From Manis javanica (lineage: Eukaryota; Chordata; Mammalia; Pholidota; Manidae), in NCBI RefSeq assembly GCF_040802235.1, contig NC_133170.1:44587501-44651500 (forward strand): a stretch of DNA of 64,000 bases, in the 5' to 3' direction. The notes beneath the pieces were generated by a model, which saw only the letters and a list, made by a program, of their open reading frames with translations, did no database searches and was not told the DNA's origin. The translations under genes and the position numbers were made by a program. Position 1 is the stretch's first letter. Each line of letters opens with the position of its first letter. Below, in pieces: positions 45,936-57,424 of this stretch.

Positions 45936-47061
45936 CAATGATTGGATCTCCATCCTAAATTCATTCCTGAGTTCTTGAATATTTTTCTGTACCTCCATGA
46001 GCATGTTTATGATTTTTATTTTGAAATCTCTTTCAGGAAGATGTATTAATTCAGTCTCACTTGGTCCTTTCTCTGGTGTTGAGCTTTTTCTTTGAACCCC
46101 AGTTCCTCTGATGTCTCATATTTGCATGTGGTGACCTCTAGGGCCCAGAATCTCTATTCTCTGGAGCTGTTCAGCCCCTGGAGCAATGTCGGGGGTCACA
46201 GGGGAGTGGTGCTGGTGCCTGGGGAGAGGAAAGAGGTATTTCCTGTTTCCCAGATGTTATTCCTGTCTCCACTGCCAGAACCAGTGGGCTGAATACACAG
46301 GTGTAAGCCTCTATGCTTTGTGTTTGTAACTGCTGTAGGCGGGGCTTCCCTCTGGCTGGCCTGACGCCTGGTTAGGGGCTGCCAGTTTGCAAGCCAGGTG
46401 CAGGCCAACTGGGAGGAAGACACAGAAGGCTGTGTATCACAGTGGGGGGGCCTTGGAGCTGCACAGCCAGCCAGGGGAGGAAAGCCTGAAGATTGTTTTA
46501 AGCTCCCAACCTGCTAGGCAGAGTGTACCTGGACAATCTTGTCCACCTGTCCTCTCTCCTGAGCAGTAAGCTCTGTGCAGTCCTTGCCGCTTTAGCAGCC
46601 CTCTCACTGTTAGGAAGTCTCTTAGACTGCCTGCCCAGATCAGCGGGATATGAATCCCTGTTTTTCACAAGCAGCTGGAATCTCTGTCTCTCCAAGTATT
46701 CTGCCTGTCTTAGCTTTCCAACCCCACTAATCACCAGAGCACCATGCAATGTAGGTTCGTGCTCCCTGAGCAGATCTCCAATGCCAGGTGTTCAGCAAGG
46801 CCTCCACTCCCTCCCTGCTCTGTCTCTCTTCCTCCCACTGGTGAGCTGGGGCTGGGGAAGGGCTTGGGTTCCGCCGGGTCACAGCTTTGGTACATTACCC
46901 TGTTCTGTGAGGTCTGCTCTTTTCTCCAGTTGTATGCTGCCTTCTTTCCTGTTGCTCTTTCAGGATTAGTTCTATTAATTATGTTTTTGTATTATATGTG
47001 GTTTTAGGAGGAGGTCTCTGTCTCACCTCTCACACTGCCATCTTTAATCTAATAAATTTCC
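45936..47061 (-). mobile_element. L1 5' end only (5'UTR and ORF1 start), 3'-truncated
   Basis: On the minus strand the piece starts with an L1 5' end ('aaagatggcagtgtgagaggtgag', 47052-47029), runs through a GC-rich 5'UTR (about 47050-46100) and stops inside the ORF1 coiled-coil coding region (45936-46090). No ORF2, 3'UTR or A-tail is present, yet a perfect 12-bp direct repeat brackets it. About 17 extra bases lie between the L1 start and the right repeat. The 5'UTR is a different type from that at 14187-15051. Plus-strand frames here (46092-47007) reflect GC content only. Confidence 0.8.
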
Positions 47062-47073
47062 TCATTACTTATT
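47062..47073. repeat. 12-bp direct repeat, right copy
   Basis: TCATTACTTATT, matching 45924-45935. Confidence 0.8.
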
Positions 47074-47960
47074 ATGTCACAAAAATATTTCTTGATCTGT
47101 CCAGAGAAGAGAACTAGAAATGACAAATAACTGAGAAACAATAGGTACACTTAATTCCCATATTGTGGTTGCATTGCAAGGAACCAGGGCATTTGGAGAA
47201 ATTTCTGATTTCAGATTTGGGGCAATAAGTGTGTAAGTCTTGAACAACGTTGCAGATTCAACAGCAAGGAAGTTATCAATGAGCACTAGAGTTGGGTCAA
47301 AAGAATTCAAAGTACAAATTTGAAGAGACTCTCATGGCCAAAATTGAGACAATGTGCAATAACTACAAGAGAGTCAGAACTTCAAGTACATTTAATCATG
47401 TTTTCAAAATCATTCCAAACAATTGATTAGCATTAGAGAATGATGATGAATCAGCTCTTATTTTTAAGACTGTTAAATACAGGAAAAGACTCATGCATTT
47501 ATCTTTCCCTTTCAACATGAACTATACTATGAGGTAAACAAATAAAGAGGGTTAAGTATCTCTTTAAAAAGTATTCCAGCTAATTGGATTTAAAAAAATA
47601 ATATAAATGGAACATTTCAGTTTTGCAAAGTATATGCCATTGCATATATATATATATATATGTCAATGTATATGTACTTAAATGGTTTTGCAATCTTTTA
47701 AGTGCCTAATGGATCTAGGTCTTGAGGCTCAACTGCTACTAATATCACTAACTGAGGGGCAGCTAGCCATTTACATTGATAAAAGAGCTCAACATTCTCT
47801 CTGAGGTAATGATGCCAGAAACCAAACTATAAACAAAGAAACCTTAAATTTGATCAAGATTCTAAGTCCAGTTATCCAGTTATAGGATGTGCAGAGCGCA
47901 GAGGGCCATGTTAAAAACCATAAGGATGCAGTCTACAAAGTCTAAACCAGGGCAGTTCTA
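47074..47960. other. Unassigned sequence
   Basis: Nothing recognised apart from a short TA run at 47644-47661. Confidence 0.5.
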
Positions 47961-47961
47961 T

Positions 47962-47976
47962 TGGAACACATTTCTT
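47962..47976. repeat. Target-site duplication, left copy
   Basis: TGGAACACATTTCTT, identical at 48618-48632. Confidence 0.92.
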
Positions 47977-48617
47977 TCTTTTTTTTTTTTTTTTTTTTGA
48001 GAGGGCATCTCTCATATTTATTGATCAAATGGTTGTTAACAACAATAAAATTCAGTATAGGGGGGTCAACGCTCAATGTACAATCATTAATCCATCTCAA
48101 GCCTAATTCTCGTCAGTCTCCAATCTTCTGAAGCATAACGAACAAGTTCTTACATGGTGAACGAATTCTTACATAGTGAATAAATTCTTACATGGTGAAC
48201 AGTACAAGGGCATTCATCACAGAAACTTTCGGTTTTGATCATGCATTATGACCTATAAACAATCAGGTCAAATATGAATATTCGTTTGATTTTTGTACTT
48301 GATTTATATGTTGATCCCACATTTCTCCTATTATTATTATTATTTTTCTTTTTAATAAAATGCTGAAGTGGTAGGTAGATGCAAGATAAAGGTAGAAAAC
48401 ATAGTTTAGTGCTGTAAGAAGGCAAATGTAGATGATCAGATGATCAGGTGTGTGCCTATGGACTAAGTATTAATCCAGGCTAGACAAGGGCAGCAAGACA
48501 TCCACGGATGCAGAAGATTTCTCTCAAAGCAGGGGTGGTGAGGTTCTGAGCCTCACCTCTGTTGATCCCCAAATTCTCACCTGATGGCCCCCCTGCGACT
48601 GTGCCTGTCTTAGGTCG
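47977..48617 (-). mobile_element. 5'-truncated retroviral/L1-chimera 3' end insertion
   Basis: On the minus strand this begins at 48617 and ends at 47999, followed by a 22-base A-tail (47998-47977). The body is co-linear with 7165-7785, the last 620 bases of the chimeric L1, and ends at exactly the same base before the tail. The AATAAA signal is kept (48017-48022). A perfect 15-bp target-site duplication flanks it. An A-tail with a target duplication is the mark of L1-driven retrotransposition. The parent could be the chimeric L1 or a transcript of the provirus itself. The small frames over it (48480-48750) are not coding. Confidence 0.92.
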
Positions 48618-48632
48618 TGGAACACATTTCTT
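48618..48632. repeat. Target-site duplication, right copy
   Basis: TGGAACACATTTCTT, matching 47962-47976. Confidence 0.92.
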
Positions 48633-48639
48633 GATCAAA

Positions 48640-50370
48640 CAAATTCCAAGGAAAGAGAGAGAGAATGTAGGAAATAAAAGACACTTAAAAATATCAAACA
48701 ATTGTACTATGTGGACATTATTTAGACCCTGGTTTAAAAACAAAATATGAATATAAAGTAAAAGGTCTTTGAAATTTAGGTCAAATAAAATTTAAACTGT
48801 CTGCCTATTTGATGATACTGAGAAACTATTGTAAAATTTTTCTATATCATGATAGTGTGGCTAGGTTAAAAGAAGAGCCCTCCTATTTTGTAGATATGTG
48901 GCAATTTTTACAGATGAACTTATATGATGCTTGATATTTGCTTTAAAAAATAGGGGCAATGGAAAGTGGGTGGGAATTAAAATGAAAGAAGTTTGGCCAT
49001 GAATTGGTAGTATCTGGTTGGTGGTACAGGAGGGTTCATTTTACCATTCTATGTGGTTTGTATATGTTTGAAGTATTCCACAATTTTTAGTAAAATAATA
49101 GTAATATATATGCTGATTTTGAGGACAGCACAGTGCATAAATGATATACATGAAAAATAGCCTCCCTCCTAAATCTCCTTGGATCTTCCTGGGGATATTT
49201 TTATTCTTCTTTTTCCAGGAAAATGCTTTTGTTTTGCCATGTTTGTTTAGAGGTTCTCAGCCTCTTCTCATCAATCTTAGCATCTCATTTATTGCTTATT
49301 ATTTTATCTGTCATTCATAGAGCTTGTCGGCCTTTCACTGTGTTTATTATTATAGAACAAACCCTATCCCTGGGACCATCTGGAGTTCTGCTCTTTAATA
49401 ACATTTCTTTCAACACTTAACCAGCCCCGAAGTGGTTGGGAGCATGCCCCCAGGCTAAAATGGACATCTATTTCATGGCCAAGCTCTGTCAAATTTATGT
49501 ATTGTACACTGTGAGCTCAATTTGTTATGGGCCTTTGGTTAGATCAGTGTGCTTTAATTGGCACTAGACATGCACTGGGTTTAAATATACCCTTGACATC
49601 CCTAATTGCAATACTACGTAATGCCCTGTTTTGGTAAACACCTGCTTTAGGGCAGACATCCCATCCAAACTTCAATGTCATCTGCCAGCTGTTTCTAATA
49701 GACAACACCAGTCACTAGGCTATAAATGACAGTCATTTTAAGTCCACTCTAATCATGGAAACTCTGAGGATTTAAAAGGAAAATTTGACTTATTTAGCAA
49801 TAATCTGAAATCATGAAGTAGTCTATAGTGAATATGACTCAGTTTTTTTCTGCCAAGTGGACTGGTGAGCAACAAAATAATAAACTTCTAGACAATGGGG
49901 AGGATAGTGCCATACTAAGTTTTAAACAAACCTAGTGGCATTTTTTTCTTAGGTTTTAAAAACAATTTGATTCTTTAACAGCAAGATTTTATTCAGTTTT
50001 GCTGTATTAGAAATATTTTATTTAATTTTTGCCAGTATGACTCTACTGCAGGATCCAAAAAAATTGGAAAATTAGATTTCCAGTTATATCAAACCATGAA
50101 CTTAATCATTGTCCTCTAACTTGAGATGCACATTTCCTTGAAATTGATCTTTTTAATAATTTTACCACATGTTCTTTCTTCCTGATGACCTTGGCAATTT
50201 TGATCATAGCAAGGTCATCCAAATGTTTACATGGAGTTGCTAAGTTGAAGGAAGCAACATTATATTGTATCCCTAGAGGTACATAGAATACAATGAGACT
50301 AGTGCTCCTTGGAGTTGTCCAAAGTGGTGGCATTGTTATTTAGAATGTATAGAAGCAATAGCTCCTGAAG
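48640..50370. other. Unassigned sequence
   Basis: No exon or repeat family recognised. The frames at 49223-49420 and 50106-50333 are short and without a domain. Confidence 0.5.
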
Positions 50371-50374
50371 TATC

Positions 50375-50735
50375 CCGAATCTTTGTGTTCCTCCAAAATT
50401 CATATGTGGAAGCCCTAACCCCCAATGTGATGGTATTTGGAGGTGGGCCCACTGCAAGGTGATTAGGTCATGAGGGTAGAGCCCTCAGAAATAAGATTAG
50501 TGCCCTTTCAAGGGGATGAAGAGATCAAAATTCTTCCCTTCACCACATGAGGATAAGGATGAGGATGCAGTGAGAAGACAGCAATCTATGAACCAGTAAG
50601 CAGGTCCTCACCAGACAACAGACCTACCAGCACAGAGATCTTGGACATTCAGAGCTATGAAACACAAATTTCTGTTGTTTAGAAGCCCCCTAGTCTATGG
50701 TATTCTATTAGAGCAGGTTGAATGAACTAAGACAG
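50375..50735 (+). mobile_element. MLT1-like (ERVL-MaLR) solo LTR
   Basis: Clear MLT1 order: 'ccaaaattcatatgtggaagccctaacccccaatgtgatggtatttggagg', 'gattaggtcatgagggtagagccctc', 'gaccagtaagcaggtcctcaccagaca' class sequence, 'acaaatttctgttgttta' and 'gaactaagacag'. Better preserved than the copy at 1793-2166. Confidence 0.9.
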
Positions 50736-50739
50736 CTGC

Positions 50740-51560
50740 CCTGAAATGGATTAAGTTGCTATTCCAAGTTTCCACAAAGTCTCTAGGAAATTTTCTAAAA
50801 CACACCACCTTCTCCAATGGTGAATCATTTTTGAACTTTACAGCACATTTTCCCTTAGATTGAAAACATAGATTTTTTAAACAAACTTAGAGGTAAAATG
50901 TTTTTGTAACCAAATAAGAGACTGTGATATTTAAACTATAAATATTCCTATTTAAAAGTAATTGTTGATTCGTTTCCAAGGCTGTGAGGAGAATAAAGTA
51001 GAATTTAAATGGCAGACTAGAGCAAAGAGGTCAAATGTTGCCACAGGCAAATGGAACGTGAAGTTCAGAAGCTTCCATGCTACACCGGACTCCAAAGCTG
51101 TTATTTTTAGGAGGGTTTTAAATTTGGCAATCAAAATTCTCCCATCCTTAAATGAAAAACGGTGAATTTAATGTAATGCTCTTAAAAATAAATATACTCA
51201 AGTGGGTGTTTTAGCTTCTTTAGAGCTGGATTATCTGATTACCAACTTCAGGAAGAACAAAAAAATGCATCTGGGAAATGTTTTTCAAAGTGAGGACTTG
51301 GCTCTCCTCACACGTATTTCCTTTAGCTTCATTGCAGAAAGCTATAGCTACTTCAGATATTTCCAGAAAACTCCATTATTGGCCAATGAATGTTCCCATT
51401 TCCCATATATGTTCACATGTTTGTGTATCTTCTGTTGGTTGAATCTCAGCTTCATGGTTTTCTGTAGTTGGTTAAACCTAAAACAGAAGTACCCTCAGCA
51501 CATAATGTCTAATATGATGAACCTGACAGATCTGTCACATAAATCTCTGAAGGGAGGAGA
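50740..51560. other. Unassigned sequence
   Basis: No repeat family recognised. The 133-codon plus frame at 51202-51603 runs into the T-rich tract at its 3' end and has no domain. Confidence 0.45.
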
Positions 51561-51566
51561 CACACT

Positions 51567-51601
51567 CTTTTCTTTTTCTTTTCTTTTTTTTTTTTTTTTT
51601 T
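51567..51601. repeat. T-rich tract
   Basis: (CTTTT)n-like sequence grading into about 18 T. No SINE or LINE body adjoins it that I can recognise. Confidence 0.9.
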
Positions 51602-51689
51602 AGTATCTTCCTTATCTTAATGATACTGCTTGCTGATCAAGCTTGGGGGAAAATTTTGGTCTACCTATGTGTAACTACAGGGGTAAAAT

Positions 51690-51990
51690 ATGTTCCCAGC
51701 CCAGGGCTAATAAACCTTAGAAACTGAAATCAGTTAAAGGGAGAAATAAAGTGGGAGGAGCCCATTTATTACTTACTCTTGCCCATGTCTCTTGTGACCC
51801 AGCTGCTAAAGGACCCCACCAAACCTTTCTGTACAGGTGCATGCTGGCCCTGTACAGGCCACCTATTGATATGTAGATGGCTACTTCTCTCCAACCCTAG
51901 GAAACACCTACTGATACAGAGATGCACTGAGGCCTGGCAAGAGATTATGGATCTGTTGTAATGTTCCCACACTATGAATCTACTAAGTGG
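51690..51990 (-). other. LTR-like repeat candidate, family unknown
   Basis: Well-formed, moderate-GC sequence unlike its flanks. On the minus strand it contains an AATAAA hexamer about 51765 ('gtaataaatgggctcctcccact') and a pyrimidine-rich end ('tttctaaggtttattagccctgggctggg'), the look of an LTR R-U5. I have a sense of having met this repeat elsewhere but cannot name it. No TG/CA ends or target duplication are fixed. Confidence 0.3.
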
Positions 51991-52239
51991 TGCCTGTGTA
52001 TTAGTAGACACAAAATCTCAATAATCCTTAATACATCAGCTATGCTACTTAAGTAGCTGTTTATCCACATTTTCTGTAAACTTTGGTCTGTAAACCAGGA
52101 GTAAAACCAAGTATTAGGCTCTAAAGTGCTGTGAAAGAGTAAAAAATGCTAATAATTGTCCTTAGGATTAGTGAAACTCTCCTTCTCCTGAATAATTCAG
52201 AATCAGTGCCTCTGAGCTTAATACCCTAAAAAAAAAACT

Positions 52240-52350
52240 TTCTTGCCTCTCCTTGTACTTTCAGGGTCAAATACAATACAAACTTCTTAACATGAAATTA
52301 AAAGGCCTTTGACAATATGGTTCTAATATTTCTTATCCAGGTTTCTGATA
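52240..52350 (+). mobile_element. L2 fragment
   Basis: 'ggtcaaatacaatacaaacttcttaacatgaaattaaaaggcctttgacaat' follows the sense L2 'aagtccaaactccttagcatggcattcaaggccctccacgat' block. Confidence 0.65.
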
Positions 52351-52499
52351 TTATGAGAGAATAGATTTCAGTCTGATAAGCAAGAGAAATTTCAACAACA
52401 TTATCCAAAGATGGAACTGGCGCCCATTGTAGGTGGTGGATTCACTTTCAGTGGACAGCCACTTGGCAGTGCGTTTTCAGATATGATGGGCATGTGAAT

Positions 52500-52835
52500 G
52501 GAAAAATAGCATAGTAGTTAATACATGGTCAAGATTCAAATAATAATTGCTCTACTTACTGGATTCCTGCACTTAGACAAATTACTTCAGTGTATTTATC
52601 ATCATACTAACTTCATAAAACTGTTGATGATCAAATCAAATGCTATATATAAATGGGATAATCATATAATTTATCATCCAAATTGAGTTACAGTGGAGAA
52701 TGAAGTGGTGATTATTAATGATTATGTCAAGAAAACAGATGTTCTATCTTGAGCATTTACATATAAAACATTTAAAAAACTTCTTGGCACCAATAAATGA
52801 TGAATAAATGTTTGCTCTTATTATGGTTGTGTTAT
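52500..52835 (+). mobile_element. MIR SINE, nearly complete, with internal interruption
   Basis: 5' part 'gcatagtagttaatacatgg' (52509), the 'gctctacttactgg' block, 'acaaattacttcagtg', 'actaacttcataaaactgttgatgatcaaatcaaatg', and a 3' end 'cttggcaccaataaatgatgaataaatg' (52783). Extra sequence of about 90 bases lies near 52650-52740. Confidence 0.8.
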
Positions 52836-52839
52836 TAGT

Positions 52840-53785
52840 TGTTGACATGAAGGAGATGACCCTTTTGGTTTCTTCCCAAACTTGGGTTTCTAAGATACGC
52901 AAATAAGTAGCTGTCATTCATGAGCCCTAGTTAATCCATTGCCAAGTGATCCAGCTCAGGAAAGAGCTGAGAGAGAGATGGTAAGTATGAAGAAATATGT
53001 TTATTTCCAGAATCAATGTATTTGGGTTTCAGTGCACCAAAGAAGCATAAAATGGAGATCACCTCTGTCAAGAAGGCCACTTTATCATGTTGGCAACTTT
53101 CTTTCTTCCTATCAATGTTGTATCATAAAAGACAAGTAAATTGTGTTCATGTTCTCTGTTATGACAAGCACTGACATGATTGATAGGAAGCAACCTTTAT
53201 GTTGCATAAGAGAAAAGAAAATAATTGCACCCTACAACCAATCAAGAGTGGCAGACACAGAAGATCTCTCTGAGTCTCTGCATGGGCCCAGAAACATTTG
53301 TGTTCTTCTTTCTCCTCCAGCTAAGAAGGAAAAAGATGAAGTCACATTTTTACAAGGCAGTGGGGAGTGGTTGGGAGTATGCTAATGCTTTCTATGTTGC
53401 TGTTGTTAAAGGATAATTTTCATAAAAGATAAAGATAATACAATAACATTCAGACAGATATAAATTGAACGTGTTTTTTAAATTTAATTCATTAATGAAA
53501 TGAGGCAACTGGCAATGTCAAATCAATTCGAAGGAGAATTAAAAGAACAAGCATATGTGTAGATCAGGACTCTGGAGATGAATTAAAAATGGAAGGCATA
53601 TCTGGCTTCTTCCTCAGTGGGAGGGGAAAGTCGATGGACCTTCTGATAAGCAGAATTTACATGTCTATAGAAAGGAATTATTTTGCATTAGTATCAGTTA
53701 CCTATAATTAACAGTGCTAGTTGTAAGATAGCACTTAGAGTCCGAGTCAGATAACTCAGAAGTGAGCTCTAGACTAACTAGGATT
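52840..53785. other. Unassigned sequence
   Basis: No exon or repeat family recognised. Confidence 0.5.
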
Positions 53786-53789
53786 TGGC

Positions 53790-53985
53790 AAACTATAGCT
53801 GAGGACCAGCTGCCTGGTTTTAGAAATAAAGTTTTATTGGAACACAATCATATCCATTTGTTTATGTATTTCTTATCTTGCCAATGGCAGAGTTGAAAGA
53901 TGCAACCTTGGGGCCTGCAAACCTAAAATATTTACTATTAGGCCCTTTAAGGAAAAGTTTTCTGGACTTTGCTGTAGACAATGCA
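53790..53985. mobile_element. MER3-like hAT DNA transposon relic
   Basis: 'tttggcaaactatagctgaggacc', 'aataaagttttattggaacacaatcatatccatttgtttatg', 'ggcagagttga' and 'taaaatatttactattaggccctttaaggaaaagttttctg' occur in the order of a short non-autonomous hAT element. I believe the family is MER3 but am not certain of the name. Confidence 0.7.
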
Positions 53986-54034
53986 TAAGTTTCAACTGAA
54001 GCACAATTTTTTCCCTAAATTGTGTAGTAGTAAA

Positions 54035-54120
54035 AATAGAATTTGGGAAATAGAGAAATCTGGGTTCAAATCTTAACTCCATCACTTAATAAAAATATGA
54101 TTTTAGGCAAGTTACATAAA
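54035..54120 (+). mobile_element. MIR fragment
   Basis: 'aaatctgggttcaaatcttaactccatcactta' and 'ttaggcaagttacataaac' are MIR core sequence. Confidence 0.75.
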
Positions 54121-54259
54121 CTTGCCTTTTTAGGGGCCAAAACTACCTGTAAGCTAATAGCCTTAAGTTACTGGGTTTCTCATCAAAAGAGAGTTGGCCA
54201 TTCATGCAGCGGGCAGTAGAATCTGGCCACTGTGTTATTCTTTGGGACAATGAAGAGTA

Positions 54260-54436
54260 GCCAAATGTATCAACCCACACAATGAATTGGGGATTAGGAC
54301 ATCAGAGACCCAGCCTGGTGAATTTGGAAAATTCTCAGATCTCTCTGGTTGTCAATTACTTTGTCTCTAAAGTGAAAGTGTTGAACTAGAGGCAGAGAAC
54401 TGCTAGGGCCCTTCTAGGCTCTGAAATTCTGTGAAA
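54260..54436 (+). mobile_element. MIR/MIR3-like fragment
   Basis: 'tttgtctctaaagtgaaagtgttgaactagaggcagagaactgctagggcccttctaggctctgaaattctgtgaa' matches the 3' portion of MIR-type SINEs. Confidence 0.65.
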
Positions 54437-54689
54437 TGATGCCACAATAGCTTCTTTCTCCTATCATTTCACAGCTGAGAGAGTAAAAGAGAAAATATGA
54501 CAGGAAATTGTGACCATATAGAGGCGAATTCTTTTTCTTTTGGCACGATGCCATTGCTTTCTTCTTATATTTTCTAACAGGTATTCCTTTTGGCAGAAGA
54601 TGATGTCTGATATGATTTTTGTTATCCATCCACTTTGCTCCTTATAGGGTTAATAGAGTTCTAAACACAGTGGCACTTAATACCCAATG

Positions 54690-54900
54690 AAGATAGAAAT
54701 AATTCTTCAATGATGATTATCATTAACTGTTCTTAATAGCATCCCTGGGAAGCAATGTCAGTATAATTGCCTTGGTTTTATTTTACAGGTGAAAAATCTG
54801 AAGCCCAAAAAGGGTGGAACCACATTTCTAAAGTCACACAGTTAGTAATTAGCAGAACTGGGAACAGAATTCACCTTCCCAAGTCCTGGGATTTTGTTCA
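54690..54900 (-). mobile_element. MIR SINE
   Basis: The plus strand is reverse-complement MIR: 'tttattttacaggtgaaaaatctgaagcccaaa', 'aaagtcacacagttagtaattagcagaactgggaacagaattcacc'. Well preserved. Confidence 0.85.
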
Positions 54901-55224
54901 AACAAAACTACGACGACATCCTGCCAAGGGACTGGTAGCCTTGGGGAAAGACATTCCCCTGAAGGGGACAGAGGCTCTGTATTGCCAGCTAAGATCATTG
55001 AGCAAAGTGGGCTCCTGAAAAGCAATTTAATTCTCATTCATTCATATATTTTCTCAGTCTTTATGATGATTCGTATATCAAAAGTGTCCTTGTGATTCTA
55101 GATACCTTCTTAACATGGCTTTGTAATTCTTGTGAGAAATGTCTAAATTTAAAGGCATGTTCTAACAATGAGGTTAATGAGTTAAAAGTACCAGTGATTA
55201 AGAAAGTAGGTGGCAGGGGAAACA

Positions 55225-57420
55225 TGATTTATTTCATTCACTTATTGAATAAATATTTATTGATTGCCTGCTACCTGCCAGGTACGGTAGGCATTAGGAA
55301 TACAGCCACAAGCCAACATTCCTCTCCTGATGGACTTTACGGTCTGATGGGAAACAGAAAATGAATAGGCAAATATATAATATAAAGTTACTATTAACAA
55401 ATACAATAGAGAATCACAGAATAAGACCAGGAAAATAGAATAGTGTTTCTAGAGTTTACTATTTTTACATTCAGTCATCAGGAAAGGCCTTTCTAGAGAG
55501 GTGGCATTTGAGAAGAAGCCTAAATGAAGTTAAAAGGTGATGCCATGAAAGAGTGTCTGGAGGGTTTGGTGTGTTCCTCAATGTAGTACATGCTCAGTGT
55601 GTTCACGGGCCAGCAAGTAGGTCACTGGGGTGGGGCATGTAGGGATGGACACATGGGGAGAGTGTCAGAAAATCATGTTGCAGAGAAAGCTGAGCAGGTT
55701 CACAGACCATGGTAAGAACTTTACTTTTATTCTAAATTAGAAGAGAGAAGGGTTTGAGGCAGAGAAGGAATGTGAACTAATTTATATTTTAGTTTTCCAC
55801 TCCTTTGAGGCCATAGTGAATGCAGAGAGCAGAGAGACTTCAGAGGGCATTGCAGTAGCTGAGGGGATAACTCTTGGGTGGTTATTGTGGAAGAAGTGGA
55901 CAAAGTTTTGAGATGAGCTATATTTTGAGGACATAGTCAACTTATGTTCTAATGCATTGAACGTCAACTGTGAAAGAAAGATAAGGGTCAAAAATGATTG
56001 CAGGTTTCTTGGCTTAAGCACCTAAGTGACACAATACAGTTCACTGAGCTGGAGAAGATAGATGAGGAAAACTTGGGGACGGATGCAGGATTTCATTTTA
56101 GGACAAGAAAACCTGGGAATGTTTATTTGGAATCTTTGTGAAGCTATTCAGTAGGCAGTAGGATTTGAGAGTTTAGACTTCAGAGTAGTTGACACATTTT
56201 TGGACATGTTTTTGAAGTTGTCAATATGTAGATGGTATTTAAAGGCATAAAACCTGTTAAGATCACACCTAGAGACTGCACCCTGGGGCACTACAATATT
56301 TAGATGCTGGGGAGGACTGGTGGAAGGTCCATATAGTAAACTGAGAAGGAGGAAAAATCAGGTGAATATGGGATCCCAAGAGACAGGTGAAGAGTATTTC
56401 AAAAGAGCATACTTTCTTGTGTCAAATGCTGTTGAGAAACTGAATCCAAATAAAACTGTTAATTGGCTGTGGACTTTGGTAATGAGATCCTTAGTGATTT
56501 GACAAAAATGGTTTTAGAGGAGAGGTTGGAATAAAGAGTTTCCTGAGATCATTCAAGAGGGAACTGGAGGAGAGATTTTGGAAAAATAGCAAAAAAAAAG
56601 TGTTTGAGTTTTCCTAAAGAAAGAAAAAGAGAAATAGGGCAATAGCTGGATGGTGATACCAGATAAAGAAATAAGTTATTTTTTAATATTGGAGCTAATA
56701 CATCATGTTTGAATGCTGATGGGAATAATGTATTAATGTAATAAAGATAGGCTTTCCAGGCAGGGGGGCGAGGGATTGATGGAGGTGAGAGTGAAAATTT
56801 ATAGAACCAATGGATTAAAAATTCTTGTGGGTTTAAAAATTCAGTGGATTTGTTTACTGGAAGGAGTGAGTTGGAAATACAAGAGATAAGAAAGTGGGAA
56901 GCCCAAAGTTGAGGCCTTAATAGACAAGATCCAAGGGAGTTGAATGAGGCTGTTGTTTTCCTGCAGGTCACATTTGTTGATTTATTGATCCTAACAGGAC
57001 AAATGTTGGCTCTCTTGTCAGTTTTCATCATGAACACTCAAAATATATATATCTAGAATAAAATGTAAGTATTATTACAAATATTCCTATTTAGAGCTTG
57101 TTGATGCTTTAAACATTAAAGCATTCTGCAATGGATTGGGGAAAGGAGAAGGAACGTCTCTGGAGTAAAAGCTGTGAGTAGGTTCCACAACCCAGGCGGA
57201 TGGACTTCTCGGCTTATAGACAACACAGCCTTCTCACAGCAGGGACACTGGAGTATATGGAGGCAACGAGAGGCAAGTTGGTAAATTTGGCAGAAGCATG
57301 AATATAGGCAAACTATGTCCTGATTGTAATTTTCTCAGTGAAATGAGATGCCAGAGCTCCAGAGAAGGGAGAGCAAATAGAGAGAGAAAACGGGAGGATT
57401 GCTAGTGAGGTTTGCGGTCA
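55225..57420 (-). mobile_element. L2 LINE, about 2.2 kb (3'UTR to reverse transcriptase)
   Basis: On the minus strand the reverse-transcriptase region comes first. The VPQG motif (GTG CCC CAG GGT at 56291-56280) is intact, but the catalytic YADD position near 56220-56240 has decayed. A stretch at 56021-55782 matches the downstream part of L2/CR1 ORF2 (NLQSFLTLIFLSQLTFNALEHK, then FTMAS). The 3'UTR follows, with the plus-strand reading 'attcacttattgaataaatatttattgattgcctgctacctgccaggtacggtaggcattaggaatacagcc' at 55237-55310. Many stops; dead. L2 is an ancient mammalian LINE of the CR1 group. A relatively long copy. Confidence 0.8.
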
Positions 57421-57424
57421 TAAA

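Noticed and set aside
46092..47007. GC-rich island with several open frames and CpG sites
   Set aside because: Explained as the 5'UTR of a truncated L1, not a host promoter or exon.
51567..51601. T-rich tract as the tail of a retrocopy
   Set aside because: No SINE, LINE or processed-gene body and no target-site duplication could be matched next to it.
56549..57037. 162-codon minus-strand open frame
   Set aside because: It lies in the degenerate L2 LINE and is a by-product of that sequence rather than a separate gene.
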